64,000 nt of DNA from Chlorops oryzae. Its lineage: Eukaryota; Arthropoda; Insecta; Diptera; Chloropidae. The stretch is taken from assembly GCA_020466095.1 (NCBI GenBank), contig CM035806.1, positions 11,129,724-11,193,723 on the forward strand, written 5' to 3'. Positions 11,661-50,152 of this stretch are shown one piece after another (position 1 is the stretch's first letter; every line of letters starts with the position of its first letter). The notes below the pieces were generated by a model that searched no databases, was not told the origin of the DNA, and was given only the letters and a program-made list of their open reading frames with translations. Position numbers and translations under genes: made by a program.

Positions 11661-12230
11661 TATACCCGAAACACTCTGTGTCGAGGGTATATTGCGTTTG
11701 TGTGGTTGTGTGTAATACCCAGAACCAGTCGAGATGGATCATACAAAATATATATATAAATGATCAGCGTCACCAGGAGATTCGATTTAGACGTGTCCGT
11801 CTGTCTGTTTGTATACAGTTATCTTATCGAAGGAGTTGAGCTATCTTGAAGAAATTTGGTATGCGTGCTAGCGGGGATATGAGTATGAACAGGTTCGAGA
11901 TTGGACCCGATCGGACCATTTTTAGGGGTACCTCCAGTACTAGGGTCTGTCACAAAAATTTCAAAAGTGCCCAAAAATCGGATTTTTTCGAAATATTTCA
12001 ATAAAACTTAGGATTAGAGCGTATATCTAGCCTCCGATTAGAATTAAAAAAAAAATTTTTTAAAGTGGGCGTGACAAAGGGGCAGTTTACATAAATAAAT
12101 TTAACAAATGTCGGTATATGGGGCCCCTTATGGCCTTAAACACCTCTTGATATTAAAAATTTCTTTGAAGATGTGTGTCTGTGTCGGGTATTCTATTGTC
12201 AGGCTCGCCTGACTATAACACCCTTACTGT
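11661..12230 (+). mobile_element. GTCY-array element, copy B, internally deleted
   Basis: Both ends match copy A (TATACCCGAAACACTCTG and GCCTGACTATAACACCCT), but the middle is about 290 bases shorter. It lies in the same orientation about 340 bases downstream of copy A. Confidence 0.8.
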
Positions 12231-13749
12231 TTTTTTTTTTTTTTTTGTCAACTGCCTGGAAAATTGAGAGAGATAGATAGAAAAGAGACCATTGAAATCA
12301 TTTTGCACATTCTTCTGCATCTATTTGACCTTGTCACACTTAAAGTGGTCCCCTCAGGCGTATATGCAATACTTTGAACTCGACTAATCACATGTTTTCT
12401 TTTTTTGTCTTTGTCTGCCGCCCTTCTGGGAACTTTCATGTACCTACACAAATTCGATGCGGAAACTTTACCGATTAATGTTGAAAGTTAATCTGCTGAA
12501 GTTATCGAATCTTATATCTTTAATGGCCCTTATCGATTTGCAGCACTATGTACTCCCAATGGCATAACTATTTCTGTCCATTTTGACCCTTGCAAGAATG
12601 ATTTATGCCGACGAGACACTTTTGAGAACGTACAAATAAAAAATTTAAACAAAAATTCGGCCACTTCCTGATCGAATTCGTAGAAAACTCGGTTTTCCTT
12701 CAAATTAGAAGCGCTCAAAGCAATTCATGGAATTTTTGTTTCCATGACATCAGAATAATTGCTCATGATTTCAGAAATGAGTCCGAAAAGAAATCCACGC
12801 GAAAGGATCGATGACCTAATTCGAGAGAAGTTTTATTTTGTTCTTTTTTTTTTTGTTAATTGCTCGGTGCTTAAAAGGAATCCCTGCCGCTGTCTTAATT
12901 TTTCATTTTTGACACATAATTTTGCATAAATTATTCAAAAGAAAAAAAAAAAGAAAAACCATATCGAATGAACAAAGACTTTTGAGAATCGAAGACAGCT
13001 TATTGAATAATTAGTTTCCAAATAGACATACATACATATACATACATAGCTTTCAACACAAATTGCGACGTATGTACAGTCGACTCTCGTTGATTCAAAC
13101 CTGCGATAATTCGAACCTCTCTATAATTCAAAGTGATCACGAGTTCTCTACAAAATTTTCTTATTCATTCGAATCTCGTTAATTCAAAAACTGGACAAAT
13201 CGTTATATTTTAAGAATCCCTCGAGTTTCAAATTCATATAAATTTTCTGTCGATGGAATTGCTTAACATTTTCTTTAAAAATTTATTTCATTTAGAGCTG
13301 GATTTATCATGATGGGTCAGTTTTGTAATTAGCGGCCAGAAGCACCTGAAGTTAAACGTTTGAATATTTCAAAAAAAAAATTTGTATACTGGCAAGCCTT
13401 TATAAACGGGATTAAGCTCAGGATTCGGAAGATTTATATTCTTTTCGTTGAGGGCTTGCTTGAGAAATGTCTTTGAATTTGAAGAATGAATGGATTCTCA
13501 ATGTCGAAAATATATGTATTCTTAATAAGATTTATATGCATACGTTTGATCGGTGAATTTAAATATTTTTTGCTTGACGCATGCGTAACGTATGCCATAC
13601 GAAAGCAGAGCGTTGATTTTTTCATATGAAAAACGTGAGGTTCGCTAGCAATTTTTAAGTTTCCTCTATAAATCCTTGTCGGCCCATAACTTTTTATACA
13701 TCATTTTAAAGGTAATAAGACCAGCATTATTACAAAATGTAAAAAAAAA
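12231..13749. other. No gene seen; one pogo-like terminus inside
   Basis: Unique AT-rich DNA with no supported coding frame. A TA-flanked CAGTCGACTCTCGTTG end begins at 13,077. Confidence 0.4.
13077..13215 (+). mobile_element. pogo/Tigger-like 5' terminus, truncated
   Basis: TA is followed by CAGTCGACTCTCGTTG, then GATAATTCGAACC and two more AATTCAAA words spaced along the strand. Repeated subterminal words of this kind are typical of pogo-like elements. No right end is found. Confidence 0.45.
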
Positions 13750-14613
13750 CAAGTAAGGGTGTTATAGTCAGGCGAGCCTGACAATAGAATACCCGACACA
13801 GACACACATCTTCAAATAATTTTTAATATCAAGAGGTGTTTAAGGCCATGAGGGCCCCATATACCGACTTTTGTTAAATTTCTTTATGAAAACCGCCCCT
13901 TTGCCACGCCCACTTTTCCAAGTTTTCGTAATTCTAATCGGAGGCTTAAATATACGCGCAAATTCCAAGTTTCATTGAAATATTTGGAAAAAGTCCGATT
14001 TTGGTGCAGTTTTGAGATGTTTGTGACAGACCCTAGTACTGGAGGTACCCTTAATAATGGACCGATTAAGAAAATTTTTGGGCAGGATGTTTATGGCTAC
14101 AAAGGAAGTATAAGTGCCAATTTTCGTTCAAGTCCCATAGCTTTCGGGAGTAGGAGACAATTTTCGAAAAACGCCCTTCTGCCACGCCCATTTTCAAATT
14201 TTTGTAATCAAATTAATTGCCTAAAATGTGTTCAAATCCAAATTTCATCAAAATATCTTGTAAAACATCGGTTTTAGAGCAGTTTTTGTGATTTTCATAA
14301 CAGACCCTAATACTGGAGGTACCCCTAAAAATGGTCCGATCGGGTCCATTCTCGAACTTGTTCTTACTCATGTCCCCGTGAGCACGCATACCAAATTTCG
14401 TCAAGATAGCTCAACTCCTTCGATAAAAAACTGTATACAAGACAAAGACGGACAGAACAGACGGACAGACAGACGGACATGTCTAAATCGAATCTCCTGG
14501 TGACGCTGATCATTTCTATATATATTTTGTGTGGTCTATCTCGACTGGTTCTGGGTGTTACACACAACCACACAAACGCAATATACCCTCGACACTGAGT
14601 GTGTCGGGTATAA
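13750..14613 (-). mobile_element. GTCY-array element, copy C
   Basis: Reverse orientation. It starts CAAGTAAGGGTGTTATAG with the GCGAGCCTGAC hairpin and ends with the GTGTCGGGTATA hairpin; the array reads as ACAGACAGACGG near 14,460-14,477. Short frames inside read alike in every copy only because the copies share DNA. Confidence 0.8.
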
Positions 14614-15512
14614 AAATCGATGGACATGCCGTCGTATGCGTAATCTATGGTATTGTGCCATTAACATTAACTGGACTTGTCAGCAGTGGGAGAAATGATT
14701 AAAACACAAAAAGACAAACCGACCGACTGACTGTCAAATGTGCTCTCGTTGAATCGCCTGTCACGGTTGCCTGGCTATCTCCCAAGTCTCAATGAATAAT
14801 TTGAGTTATTTCTAGATTCTTACCTCCACTTGAAGCGCTTCAACGCCTCACTACTTTTTCAGTGCAATTAACGATGCCCCGGTTTAGAGTTACTCTTAAG
14901 TGGCTCTAGACATCTTGCTTCCTTCAGGTTAATGTTCTTTCGCGAAGTTTACTAACATTAGGAAAAAAAGCAAAAACAAAAAAAAAAAAACAGAGTTCTT
15001 TTGAAAATCGGTCTTGCGTAGCTGGATGCTCTTGTTCTTTTGAATCCGCTCCGCTCTTTTTGTTCTCATCCATTTTTTGTTTTCCATTATTTATCTTATA
15101 AGATTTCAATTTTTTTGTTCTTTTTTATGGTTCTATGAATCATTTCCTTGTGGGTAATACAAAAAGTATTTATTATTATTTCTTTTTTTCTTTCATTCGA
15201 AATTGCTTCAATTTCTCGATTTTCCTTTCAATTGATGCGATCGTTGCATTTTTAAAAGTTGACAGACTTTTTAATTTTGCAGTGCTCAAGGGTGGCATGC
15301 GTATTTCCGCACTCAAACAAACAAAGAGGTCAATAAAATCATAAGCCACACTAAACAAAAAGAAATTCGAGTTAATCTCATCGAATGCATCGTAAATACT
15401 CACAACCTTATTTAAAAAACGTTTAATCAAGTGCTCGAAGTATCAAATGGCGCGTTATTCGGCACTTAATAGGCGGCCTTTTGTAAAAAATTTCTAAGAC
15501 TTATGTCACTGA
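14614..15512. other. No gene seen
   Basis: Unique AT-rich DNA; small frames on both strands lack any protein signature. Confidence 0.4.
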
Positions 15513-15600
15513 AGTGCTCAAGTGGGGATGCTTATGCTTTGATCCAGGGTCGTTCTTCGGCACGCGAAACGGTATTAATTCCAAGCTTGACTGTTTTTCA
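15513..15600 (+). mobile_element. SINE family a, degraded relic
   Basis: GATGCTTATGCTTTGATCC, then CGGCACGCGAAACGG and CCAAGCTTGACTG, follow the order of the two good SINE copies. The B box has decayed and the tail is absent. Confidence 0.5.
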
Positions 15601-15759
15601 AAATAATCATTTAGGCAACTAATTATGGCAACCTAACTTAATAAGAATCGCCTTGGTTAATGGCATTAAAAGCTTATGAGCATTCTAAACACTCTATGTC
15701 ATGAAAGTTCAATGGGATGAGTTTTTTTTTTTTTGAAGCTTTCTCTGTGCATCGTTGTA

Positions 15760-16722
<963 letters not shown>

Positions 16723-18629
16723 AGAGAAAGGCATTAAATGTTGCACTACATCTATCTGAACTAAAACCAAAAATGAGATTGTGCAATTACACTCCATTTA
16801 AACCGGTAAGAAAATTCTCTAAAACGCTGACAATTAAGTTGCGCGCACAAGAGCTACAGTGTAATAACAGAACCTAAAACAATAAAGCGCAAAAAAGTGT
16901 CTCACCTGGGCTTAAAACAAAAATCACAACAGCGGGCTGAGTACTAATCGCAATAGCAGCAGCAGCAGCAACAACAACAACAACAGCGCCACACTAAAAA
17001 TAGCAACAACATAATAAGTTAAGCTCGAAAGCGTGTTAAACAAAACAAAAAAACAAAAAACAAAAAAAAGAATAAAATCCAAAATAATAAAAAAAAAGAA
17101 GAGCAGAGAAGAGGAGATAATTTCATCCACATCCAAGTCCAACAAAAAAATTCAGAATTTATTCAGTTTCGATTGTTTAGTGAGTGTAGACGCGGTCCTC
17201 GGTTGTCGTTTTGGTGGGAACGTATATCGAAAAATTAGGAACAATTCGTCGGATTGGATCGTTCTTCGAAAAGGTTCAGGGATTTCCAACCCACACCCCC
17301 ATCGCACCCCCCCCCCTCCCAAAAAAAAAAAAAAAAACAAAACTGTGAAAGTGTGGAATGGCATAAATTCACGACCAAAGATGCTTTAAACGGAAGTTTA
17401 AGATCTGAAGCCGAGTTTTTAGTGGTGAGAATGATGATGAGCTCCCCGGGTTGAGTTGAGTTGAGTGGAGTCGGCTTTTGTGTATGAATTGATAAATCGC
17501 TTGGTTAAGTTTATAGAATCTTCCGGGATACACACACCGGAGGACCTTAATACATCCCCAATTTATAGGGGTGTGTTCTTAATATTCATACATACGAGAA
17601 TTTTGAATTGTCCGTCCATAATCGAATCGGTGAAGAAAATTTCGGTGAAATCGATTTTTGAGCGTGCGTGTTTATCAGAAAACTTTCACAGGAAGAACTA
17701 TTCGTGACTTTTATGACCCCCGGAACAGCAACAACAACAACAACAACAATAACACAAAAAAACATCAATAGCAACAAAATTGGGTTAGAAATTTCGCCAA
17801 AAATTCCAATCAAACTCATTTCCTATATAATTAACATAGTATCTATGTATCTAATGTCCAAACGATGATGATGTTATGCTATCACAAAATTATATGTATG
17901 TAAAAACAAAAAAAAAATAGTTTAAAATCCAAAAACCTTTAATTATAATCGACAAAAATTTTCGTCTGAATGCGAAGATTTATTAATTGGCTACACGCCC
18001 TATGACAAGTCGAGCTTCAGTGCTGCTGCATGCTGCCGTCACCCCGGACCCCTCATATCGCAAATGGCGATCGATGAGTCTGTCTAAATATTTCGCAGCA
18101 TTACGTATTCAGGTCCCTATTTACGCATTACTGACCGCAACAAACAATCTGAAATATCAAATGGAAACTTAAAAGAACGTTCAAAACAACAACAACAACA
18201 ACAAAAATAACAAAATCGAAATCAAACAAAAATCAACACAGCAAATAAATATGCAAAATAACAAATAAATTTAGAAAAAAAAAAACACTTTAAAAAATTG
18301 GCAAACAAAAAAGCATCGAAAGCTGCGGGGTGGCTTCCTCTCTCGGCCAATGATTAAGTGATTTAAAAGTTCTTAGCAAAAGTTTAATTGGGCTTTATTG
18401 GAAATCGTAAAATATTATCGTCAATTAAATTATTAACGCTTGCTTGAGATGTACACTGAGAAAAAAGAAAAAAAAAAAAAAAAAACCATTCAAACATATC
18501 AATTTTTGATTCGATTTAGAAGAAGAAAACGTGACGTGATCAGAATCAATTTAAATAAAACAGTAGAAGAAAATTATCGTTTAATGTACCATACACTGAA
18601 AAAAAAAAAACACAAAACTTGGAATGTAC
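16723..18629. other. Possible 5' UTR-like DNA, no gene supported
   Basis: Contains a CAG/CAA run (16,960-16,985), poly-A and poly-C tracts (17,309-17,336) and an initiator-like TTCAGTT at 17,162. The CAA-rich, A-rich texture is common in long fly 5' leaders, but no exon boundary or reading frame can be fixed. Confidence 0.25.
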
Positions 18630-18838
18630 CTAGGTTAGGTTAGGTTAGATTAATGTAGTTGCCACCATGAAAGTTGACACACTTAGGCCACACGGGCCCT
18701 TTGTGATACCAAGGAAAGTGGTGATACCACAGAGAAAAACAGAAAGATCATCCACGAGACCTCAGCTGGGATTCGAACCCAGGGCCTATCGCTTCGTAAG
18801 TTGGCATCTCAGCCAACTACGGCACAGAGGCCGTCTGG
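18630..18838 (-). mobile_element. tRNA-derived SINE, family b
   Basis: On the minus strand a tRNA-like head with a perfect B box GGTTCGAATCC (18,769-18,779) leads to a tail with GGTATCACAAAGGGCC. The tail ends in AACCTAACCTAACC. The head differs from family a, yet the tail shares the GGTATCACAA-GGGCC motif with it and with the LINE at 61.8 kb. Confidence 0.7.
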
Positions 18839-19237
18839 ACCGTATGTATCAGCGTTGACAGATGAATTTTCTCACAAAGGGGAATTTTTTTTTTTTTTTC
18901 AATTTTACCAAAACATGCGGGATTTCATAAAAAATTGCGGGACAAATTTTAATTCATTTTTTCGAGACAATGGTAATGGTGGACAAAGGTAAATTTAGAT
19001 ATGATATTTTTGTATAAGGCTAAATTAGATTTCCCTCATAGTCCCGAATAATGCGGGTCGTCTGGCAACGCTTGTATTTATGTACCTAATGCTGCTTACA
19101 GACTATTGCATTTAACTGATTTAAGTTGTTGTGATTTTTAGAATTTATCGCTGCATTTAACCTGAATTTAGCTAAATTTAAATCGATGATAGTTTCATAG
19201 CCTTCTTAACGTATAATTATTTTTTTATGGGTTTTAA
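18839..19237. other. No gene seen
   Basis: Unique AT-rich DNA between a SINE and a MITE. Confidence 0.4.
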
Positions 19238-19768
19238 GCGCAAAATCCAATATTGCGAGAGCCCGAAGCGAGACGTGCGCGACGTCACGAAAATGTTTTG
19301 CGTGACGCATTTTAATCTCCAATGATAGTTTTGCGTCACGCAGATGATAGCATAACTTCGCTTCTAGTAATGCAATATTTGAACCGAGTACCAATCTAAC
19401 GAGTACCGAGTACTCATAAAAAAAATACGCTATCACTTGAGTTTAAATTTTAATTCAAAATTTTCAAAACTTTTCAAAAACTTTTCAAAATGAACCGAAG
19501 CTCGCGAAATATTCTAAAAGCACTTTTTAACGGAACAGTGAACAGTTTTTGTTTTATTAGTTTAAACGAGTACCCAATAGCGAGTACTCAAAAAATAGCT
19601 GCATCATTAACCTGTCAAATTGCCTCGCAACGAGAAATATTCAATTCGCTACGAGGTCTCGCAGTGCGATACATTGGAGCTTGAACCATAGTGATTGAAT
19701 GTATTGAAGTTTTTGTGCGTCTCGTCTCGCGCTCTCGCATCGGGCTCTCGCAATGTTGGATTTTGGGC
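19238..19768 (-). mobile_element. TTAA-flanked MITE, copy 2
   Basis: A near full-length copy in the opposite orientation to copy 1. It is flanked by TTAA (19,234-19,237) and TTTA (19,769-19,772). The terminal CATCGGGCTCTCGCAATG lies at the right end. Its internal frames are not protein-like. Confidence 0.8.
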
Positions 19769-19784
19769 TTTAGATTAGAAGAGT

Positions 19785-20033
19785 GGCTCTGTGATAGCGT
19801 AGGGATGCGCGCTATGCTCTTGATCCCAGGTCCGGAGGTTCGATTCCCGGCACAGGCGAAACGGAGTGTAATGTTGTAAGCTTAGCACTGGTTTTAAAAA
19901 AAAAATCGCATGTTGGGGGCACACTACATAAAAAAGACATACACTCTCACAAACACAAGAAAATCTCCTTGGTATCACAATGGGCCGATTAACGGCCTAA
20001 ATGGCAGGCCTACCTTCAACCTACCTACAAACC
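19785..20033 (+). mobile_element. tRNA-derived SINE, family a, copy 2
   Basis: B box GGTTCGATTCC is at 19,837-19,847. The element is bounded by a perfect 14-base direct repeat TAGATTAGAAGAGT at 19,771-19,784 and 20,034-20,047. That is what target-primed reverse transcription leaves behind, so this copy is fairly young. Confidence 0.9.
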
Positions 20034-20047
20034 TAGATTAGAAGAGT

Positions 20048-20700
20048 TCAGGATTTAGTATTTCCAAAAATTTTTCTCAGTGTACACTCTTGAATTCTTT
20101 TAAATTTTTAATTACTACCGACGAACAGTCGGCGGCTTATTACCGCTGAAGAAATTATAAAAGTCAAAATAAAAGAAAAAAACCTTAACTACATAAATAC
20201 ATACATACATAGGTATTTTGCTGTTTTATATAATCAAGAACTACCGCAAGTAACGCGCTTAAGAACGTTAGCCCGAAGGTATGTACGTGTGGATCGAGTA
20301 AGTCGTCTGCGTGCGTCCAAAGTACTCAGAAGTACGCTACCCATTCCTGTTCCGGCTCCATTCTTCATGCGGACGTCGTGACTTCTTGCCGATTACAAGT
20401 CACATAATTATGTTTGTGTGTGTGTGTGTGTGTTGGGTGTGTGTATTCGCGGCTGTGAGTCTTGGCCAAGCACGCTTCGCTGCGCCAGTGCTAATGACTT
20501 CTTCTTTGGCAGCGCGATACGACACGATTTTGCTTCATCCCAAAGCAATCAACGATGGGCCTCAAACGCTTTTCACCTTTCCATGCGCAGACTCTCCAGT
20601 CTTAATACGCGATCGCTCGTTCGTTTGATATTCGCGCATTTATATCTGCTAAAATTTTGAATTCTTGCTTTCATTTCCTTTCATTTCATTTCTCTTCCAG
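20048..20700 (+). promoter_or_regulatory. Possible promoter and 5' leader of the PAN gene
   Basis: TTTTATATAATC at 20,224-20,235 could be a TATA box. AAG-GTATGT at 20,276-20,284 could be a 5' UTR donor, and TTTCTCTTCCAG ending at 20,700 an acceptor. Together they would give a non-coding exon, a 422-base intron and a coding exon from 20,701. A TG microsatellite lies at 20,412-20,445. All of this is inference. Confidence 0.3.
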
Positions 20701-21055
20701 TGATGATTTGTGAAATTTCGTGTAGACGCAGTTAAATCTTAAAGAAAAGCATTTAAAAAAAATTCAAAATATATAAAAATACCGGAAGCGAATTTGGGTT
20801 CTTTTTTCTGGTCGCCAGTCGCGCTTCAATCGTCCGAAAGTTCAAAATGATAAAACAGTCCAAACGCGTTCCCCACAACCGAAAGTGTCTATGATGATAA
20901 GAAAGCCAAGAAGAAAAAAAGGACTTTAATGGACACTTATGAATTATTAATTCAATTCCACTTACCTATACAATTGAACTAGAAGGTTTTTTTTTTAATT
21001 GATAAGAGTAAATTAAATTAATTGAGTAAATATACAAAAAAAAAAAAAAAACAAA

Positions 21056-46188
<25,133 letters not shown>

Positions 46189-46399
46189 TCCCAAACAAAC
46201 AAAAAAAAAAGATAATTTATTTTTTTTTTTTTAAACTCTCCATTGCAATTTTTCCTCGATAATTCCTTTGACTTTGTGATTTTTTTTCTGGACCACTGCA
46301 TTTTAGCTTAAGCTGTACTCGCTACACTAAGTGTAGCACTAAGAAAATTAATATTTATGTGCATTAATTACTTTAAATTGATTTAAGATCTTTTTTCTA

Positions 46400-46405
46400 A
46401 ATAAA
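46400..46405 (+). terminator. Polyadenylation signal of the PAN gene
   Basis: AATAAA about 210 bases after the stop codon. Confidence 0.5.
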
Positions 46406-46622
46406 ATTAATGTTTTTAACCAACGTTTTTTGGTGCCCATGATGGATCACTCTTTTTTTTCGAAATATTTTAAAAATATCGGGCAAGATTCGGAACACTA
46501 GCAACGTTGGAGTGGGGTGCGGTGGAGTGCCAAACCAAGGCGACGTTTTTTTTAGGGCGCTTTAAAAACCTTCCGCTATAAAAACCTTGCGCTATAAAAA
46601 CATTATCGAAATATCTTATGCT

Positions 46623-47171
46623 ATGTTCAGACGGCAACCTGAATTAAGTAATACGGCCCCCAATCATAATTCACAGTCGAATCACGTTGTGAATCACATA
46701 GTACACCATACAAAATTTGACAAACCGAATTACCTCATTCGAACGTATTTCAGTTTGAATTACGATTCGAATTAAGAAAAAATCAGTGCCTTCCCTATTT
46801 TTTATCGGAATTTATCGAAACCAGGAGAATGGAATCAACAAGAAAAGAAATACTCCCAGCCGGAATTTATTGCATTCATGACATAAGAGATCAATTAGTG
46901 CTCTTTACAATGTCGTTCTTGTAAAAATATCATGAAAACAAGAGCTGGCTACAACAGACCCTTCTTCAAATGAAATTTTCATGGTCAAAAGAATTTATTA
47001 CTTATATTGAGACAGTTTCATTACGTTGGAATTGGTGAATTTTCCGACTGGATTGTTTCTTTTCACACAGAACGTCAAAAACGAATTACGAATCTCTCAT
47101 CTGAACGGGTTAATTCGCATTTGTAATTCATGGAGCCAATTACTTTAATTCATAATGCCGTCTGAACATGA
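46623..47171. mobile_element. MITE with ATGTTCAGACGGCA ends (about 550 bp)
   Basis: ATGTTCAGACGGCA with GAATTAAGTAAT on the left faces ATTACTTTAATTC and TGCCGTCTGAACAT on the right. Interior repeats of GAATTACG-like words are present. It sits between the PAN gene and the promoter of the SPATA20-like gene. Confidence 0.75.
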
Positions 47172-47236
47172 CATTAATGTGTAAATGGCCTCTTATTAGG
47201 AGCCATAAATATCGACAATAACAAGCATCTATATGT

Positions 47237-47244
47237 TATCGATA
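47237..47244 (+). promoter_or_regulatory. DRE core element upstream of the SPATA20-like gene
   Basis: TATCGATA lies 170 bases before the start codon. The DREF-bound DRE is a known fly element of broadly expressed genes. Confidence 0.5.
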
Positions 47245-47406
47245 GCTTCATCGGAAACAATATCGGTTATCGACTGTGCCATCGACTGTTTTCCAAGTTA
47301 AACAAAAACTTATTATAAAAAACCAATAAAAAACTATTTTAAAAAAAATAAGCTAAAAGTGGAGCTGGATTTCAAAGTGTCCCTCATTTTTATCCATTGA
47401 CTTGCT

Positions 47407-50152
47407 ATGTTTAAAAACATTTACCGCTCGATAAGATACAATACAATAACGAATCAACATTTAAAAGCAACAAAGCAGCAGCAACAAAAGGCATTCGTGC
47501 ACTCTTCGAGCTTAGTTCATCGAGGCCCAACCAATTGGATAACGTCAAGGTGAGTAGGCGTTCATTTAAATTAAAAAAGAACGAATTTATAGAACGCACA
47601 AAAACAAAACAAAAAATTTTTTTTTTAATTTCCGGATCAGCACAAACAATTGTCAACGAAAGAAAATACAAATTCGATCATTGTCTTCGATGTCATCGAA
47701 CGCAGAGATTCCAAAGCATACGAATCGATTGGCTGAAGCGAAATCTCCATATTTGCTTCAGCATGCACACAATCCAGTCGACTGGTATCCTTGGTGCGAT
47801 GAGGCCATCGAACGAGCGAAACGCGAGAATAAGCTCATCTTCCTTTCAGTGGGATATTCAACGTGTCACTGGTGTCATGTTATGGAACGAGAATCCTTCG
47901 AGGATGAGGCTGTTGCTGCAATCATGAACGAGCATTTTATTAACATCAAAGTCGATCGTGAAGAGCGACCCGATATCGATCGTATTTATATGCAATTCGT
48001 TTTAATGATGAACGGTTCAGGTGGTTGGCCAATGAGCGTTTGGTTGACACCGGACTTGGCACCCATTACAGCGGGTACATATTTTCCACCACAGTCGCGG
48101 TAAGTAGTCCGACGATTTGCTATATCTCATTTCTCTTCATTACTCTTCTAAATGATTCCATTTCCCAAAAAAAAAAAAAAAACCAAAAAAAAAAAAAAAC
48201 AGTTGGGGTATGCCTTCCTTTACGACAATGCTAAAGACGATTGTCGAAAAATGGCGCAACAATCGTGAGGATCTTAAGACAACTGGCTTGGAGGTTATTG
48301 CAGCAATTCGACGTTCCGTACACGAAAGAAGCGGTGAAGTCAGCTTTCAGCCTGGCTCAGCGGAAGCTAAATTACAAGAAGCATTAAATATGTTCAAGCA
48401 ACGTTACGATGAACTGCATGGGGGATTTGGTTCGAAGCCGAAATTCCCGGAAGTTTCACGTTTGAATTTCCTTTTTCATGCCTATATCGTTACGAAAGAA
48501 TCAAAATTACTTGACATGGCTTTGGATACGCTACAGCATATTGGTAATGGTGGCATAAATGATCATATTTTTGGTGGTTTCGCACGATATTCCGTGGATC
48601 GTTGTTGGCATGTACCACATTTCGAGAAAATGCTCTACGATCAGGCACAATTAATGTCAGCATATGCGAGCGCGTATAAATTGACAAAACGTCAGGAGTT
48701 CCTACGTCATGCCGATGGTATATTCCGTTATATAATGAAGGATTTACGACATCCTTTAGGTGGTTTCTACGCTGGCGAAGATGCTGATTCATTACCAACA
48801 GATGAGGACACAATTAAAGTTGAAGGTGCATTTTACGCATGGAAATGGGATGAAATTAAGGCTGCGATAGCCGAAAATTGTGAGCTTTACGATGGCATGG
48901 ATCCAGCGCGTGTTTTTGAAATTTATGCTTTCCATTATGATCTCCGTCCGCGTGGTAATGTCGAACCCGAAAGTGATCCACACGATCATTTGAAAGGTGC
49001 TAATATTTTGATACTTCGTGGCTCTGAAGAAGAAACTTGCACGAATTTTGATATCAATGCTGAGAAATTGAATGACATACTAAATAAAACGAATGAAGTC
49101 CTCTATAAAATACGTGCTCAAAGACCACGTCCGCATTTGGATACGAAAATCATTTGCGCATGGAATGGTCTAATGTTATCCGGTCTATCGAAGCTAACAA
49201 ACTGTAATACCGAAAAACGTGCTGTGTACCTGAAGGCTGCCAAAGATTTATATGATTTTATACGTAGGCATATTTTTGATGATGAAAGAAAAATGCTGCT
49301 ACGATCGTGTTATGGACACGGTGTAGATGATGAATTCCTTGAAGAGTGAGTCATTTAAAATCGTACAAAATATGTCGACTAATGATCTTCTCTCGAATGG
49401 TCTTCTTTTTTTTTTTTCTCTCTCTCTCTCTCAGCGCTGAACGCATTGATGGCTTTCTAGATGATTATGCTTTTCTTATAAGAGGACTTCTAGATTACTA
49501 TAAGGCATCATTGGATACTAAAGTCTTGCTATGGGCAAAGGAGCTGCAAGAAATTCAGAATAAACTCTTCTGGGATGATACTCATGGTGCTTATTTCTAT
49601 TCGCATGCCAATTCACCAAATCTGATAGTTCGACTAAAAGAAGGTCATTATTTTTTTTTTTTTTTTTTTTTTTACTTAATTATTCTTAGTGTTCTCAATT
49701 GTTCAACACTGCATCATTTCAATTTCTCAATCACATCTATAGATCACGATGGTGCTGAACCATGCGGGAATTCGGTCGCTGCACGCAATTTGATTTTACT
49801 CTCACATTATTTCGATGATCAGCAATATACTCAACGAGCCTCAAAGCTATTCGATTTTTATGCAGACACACATCCTTTCGGTTATAATTTACCTGAAATG
49901 ATGTCCGCATTGCTTTTGCAGGAGCACGGACTCGATTTGGTCGCTGTTGTTGGTCCAGATTCAGAGACAACAAAACAATTTATTGAAGTTTGTCGTCGAT
50001 TTTATATTCCAGGCATGATTATCATTCGTGTTGATCCCGAGCAGCCAGCTGCGGTATCAAATCAACGCGTACAAGGAAAAATTCAAAATGGTCAGTGGCA
50101 AAACGACAGTGTATGTCTGTCACGACAAAGTCTGTCGTATGCCGGTCACTGA
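47407..50152 (+). CDS. SPATA20/SSP411-type thioredoxin-like protein (787 aa)
   Basis: Exons 47407-47549, 47641-48099, 48203-49345, 49435-49643, 49743-50152 give 787 residues, about the length of the vertebrate protein. The N-terminus is Arg/Lys/Gln/Ser-rich without acids, like a mitochondrial presequence. Residues around 122-127 read TCHWCH, the diagnostic CxxC of the DUF255 thioredoxin-like domain. It follows [21 protein letters not shown]. The rest is the six-hairpin-like part ([54 protein letters not shown]). The biochemical role is not settled for the family; in mammals it is testis-linked. The donor of intron 4 is GTCATT, which is weak. AATAAA at 50,405-50,410. Confidence 0.95.

Noticed and set aside
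18630..18650. Interstitial telomere (TTAGG)n
   Set aside because: Only three units, placed exactly at a SINE tail.
48490..49973. Minus-strand frames across the SPATA20-like gene
   Set aside because: Antisense shadows of a conserved coding sequence.
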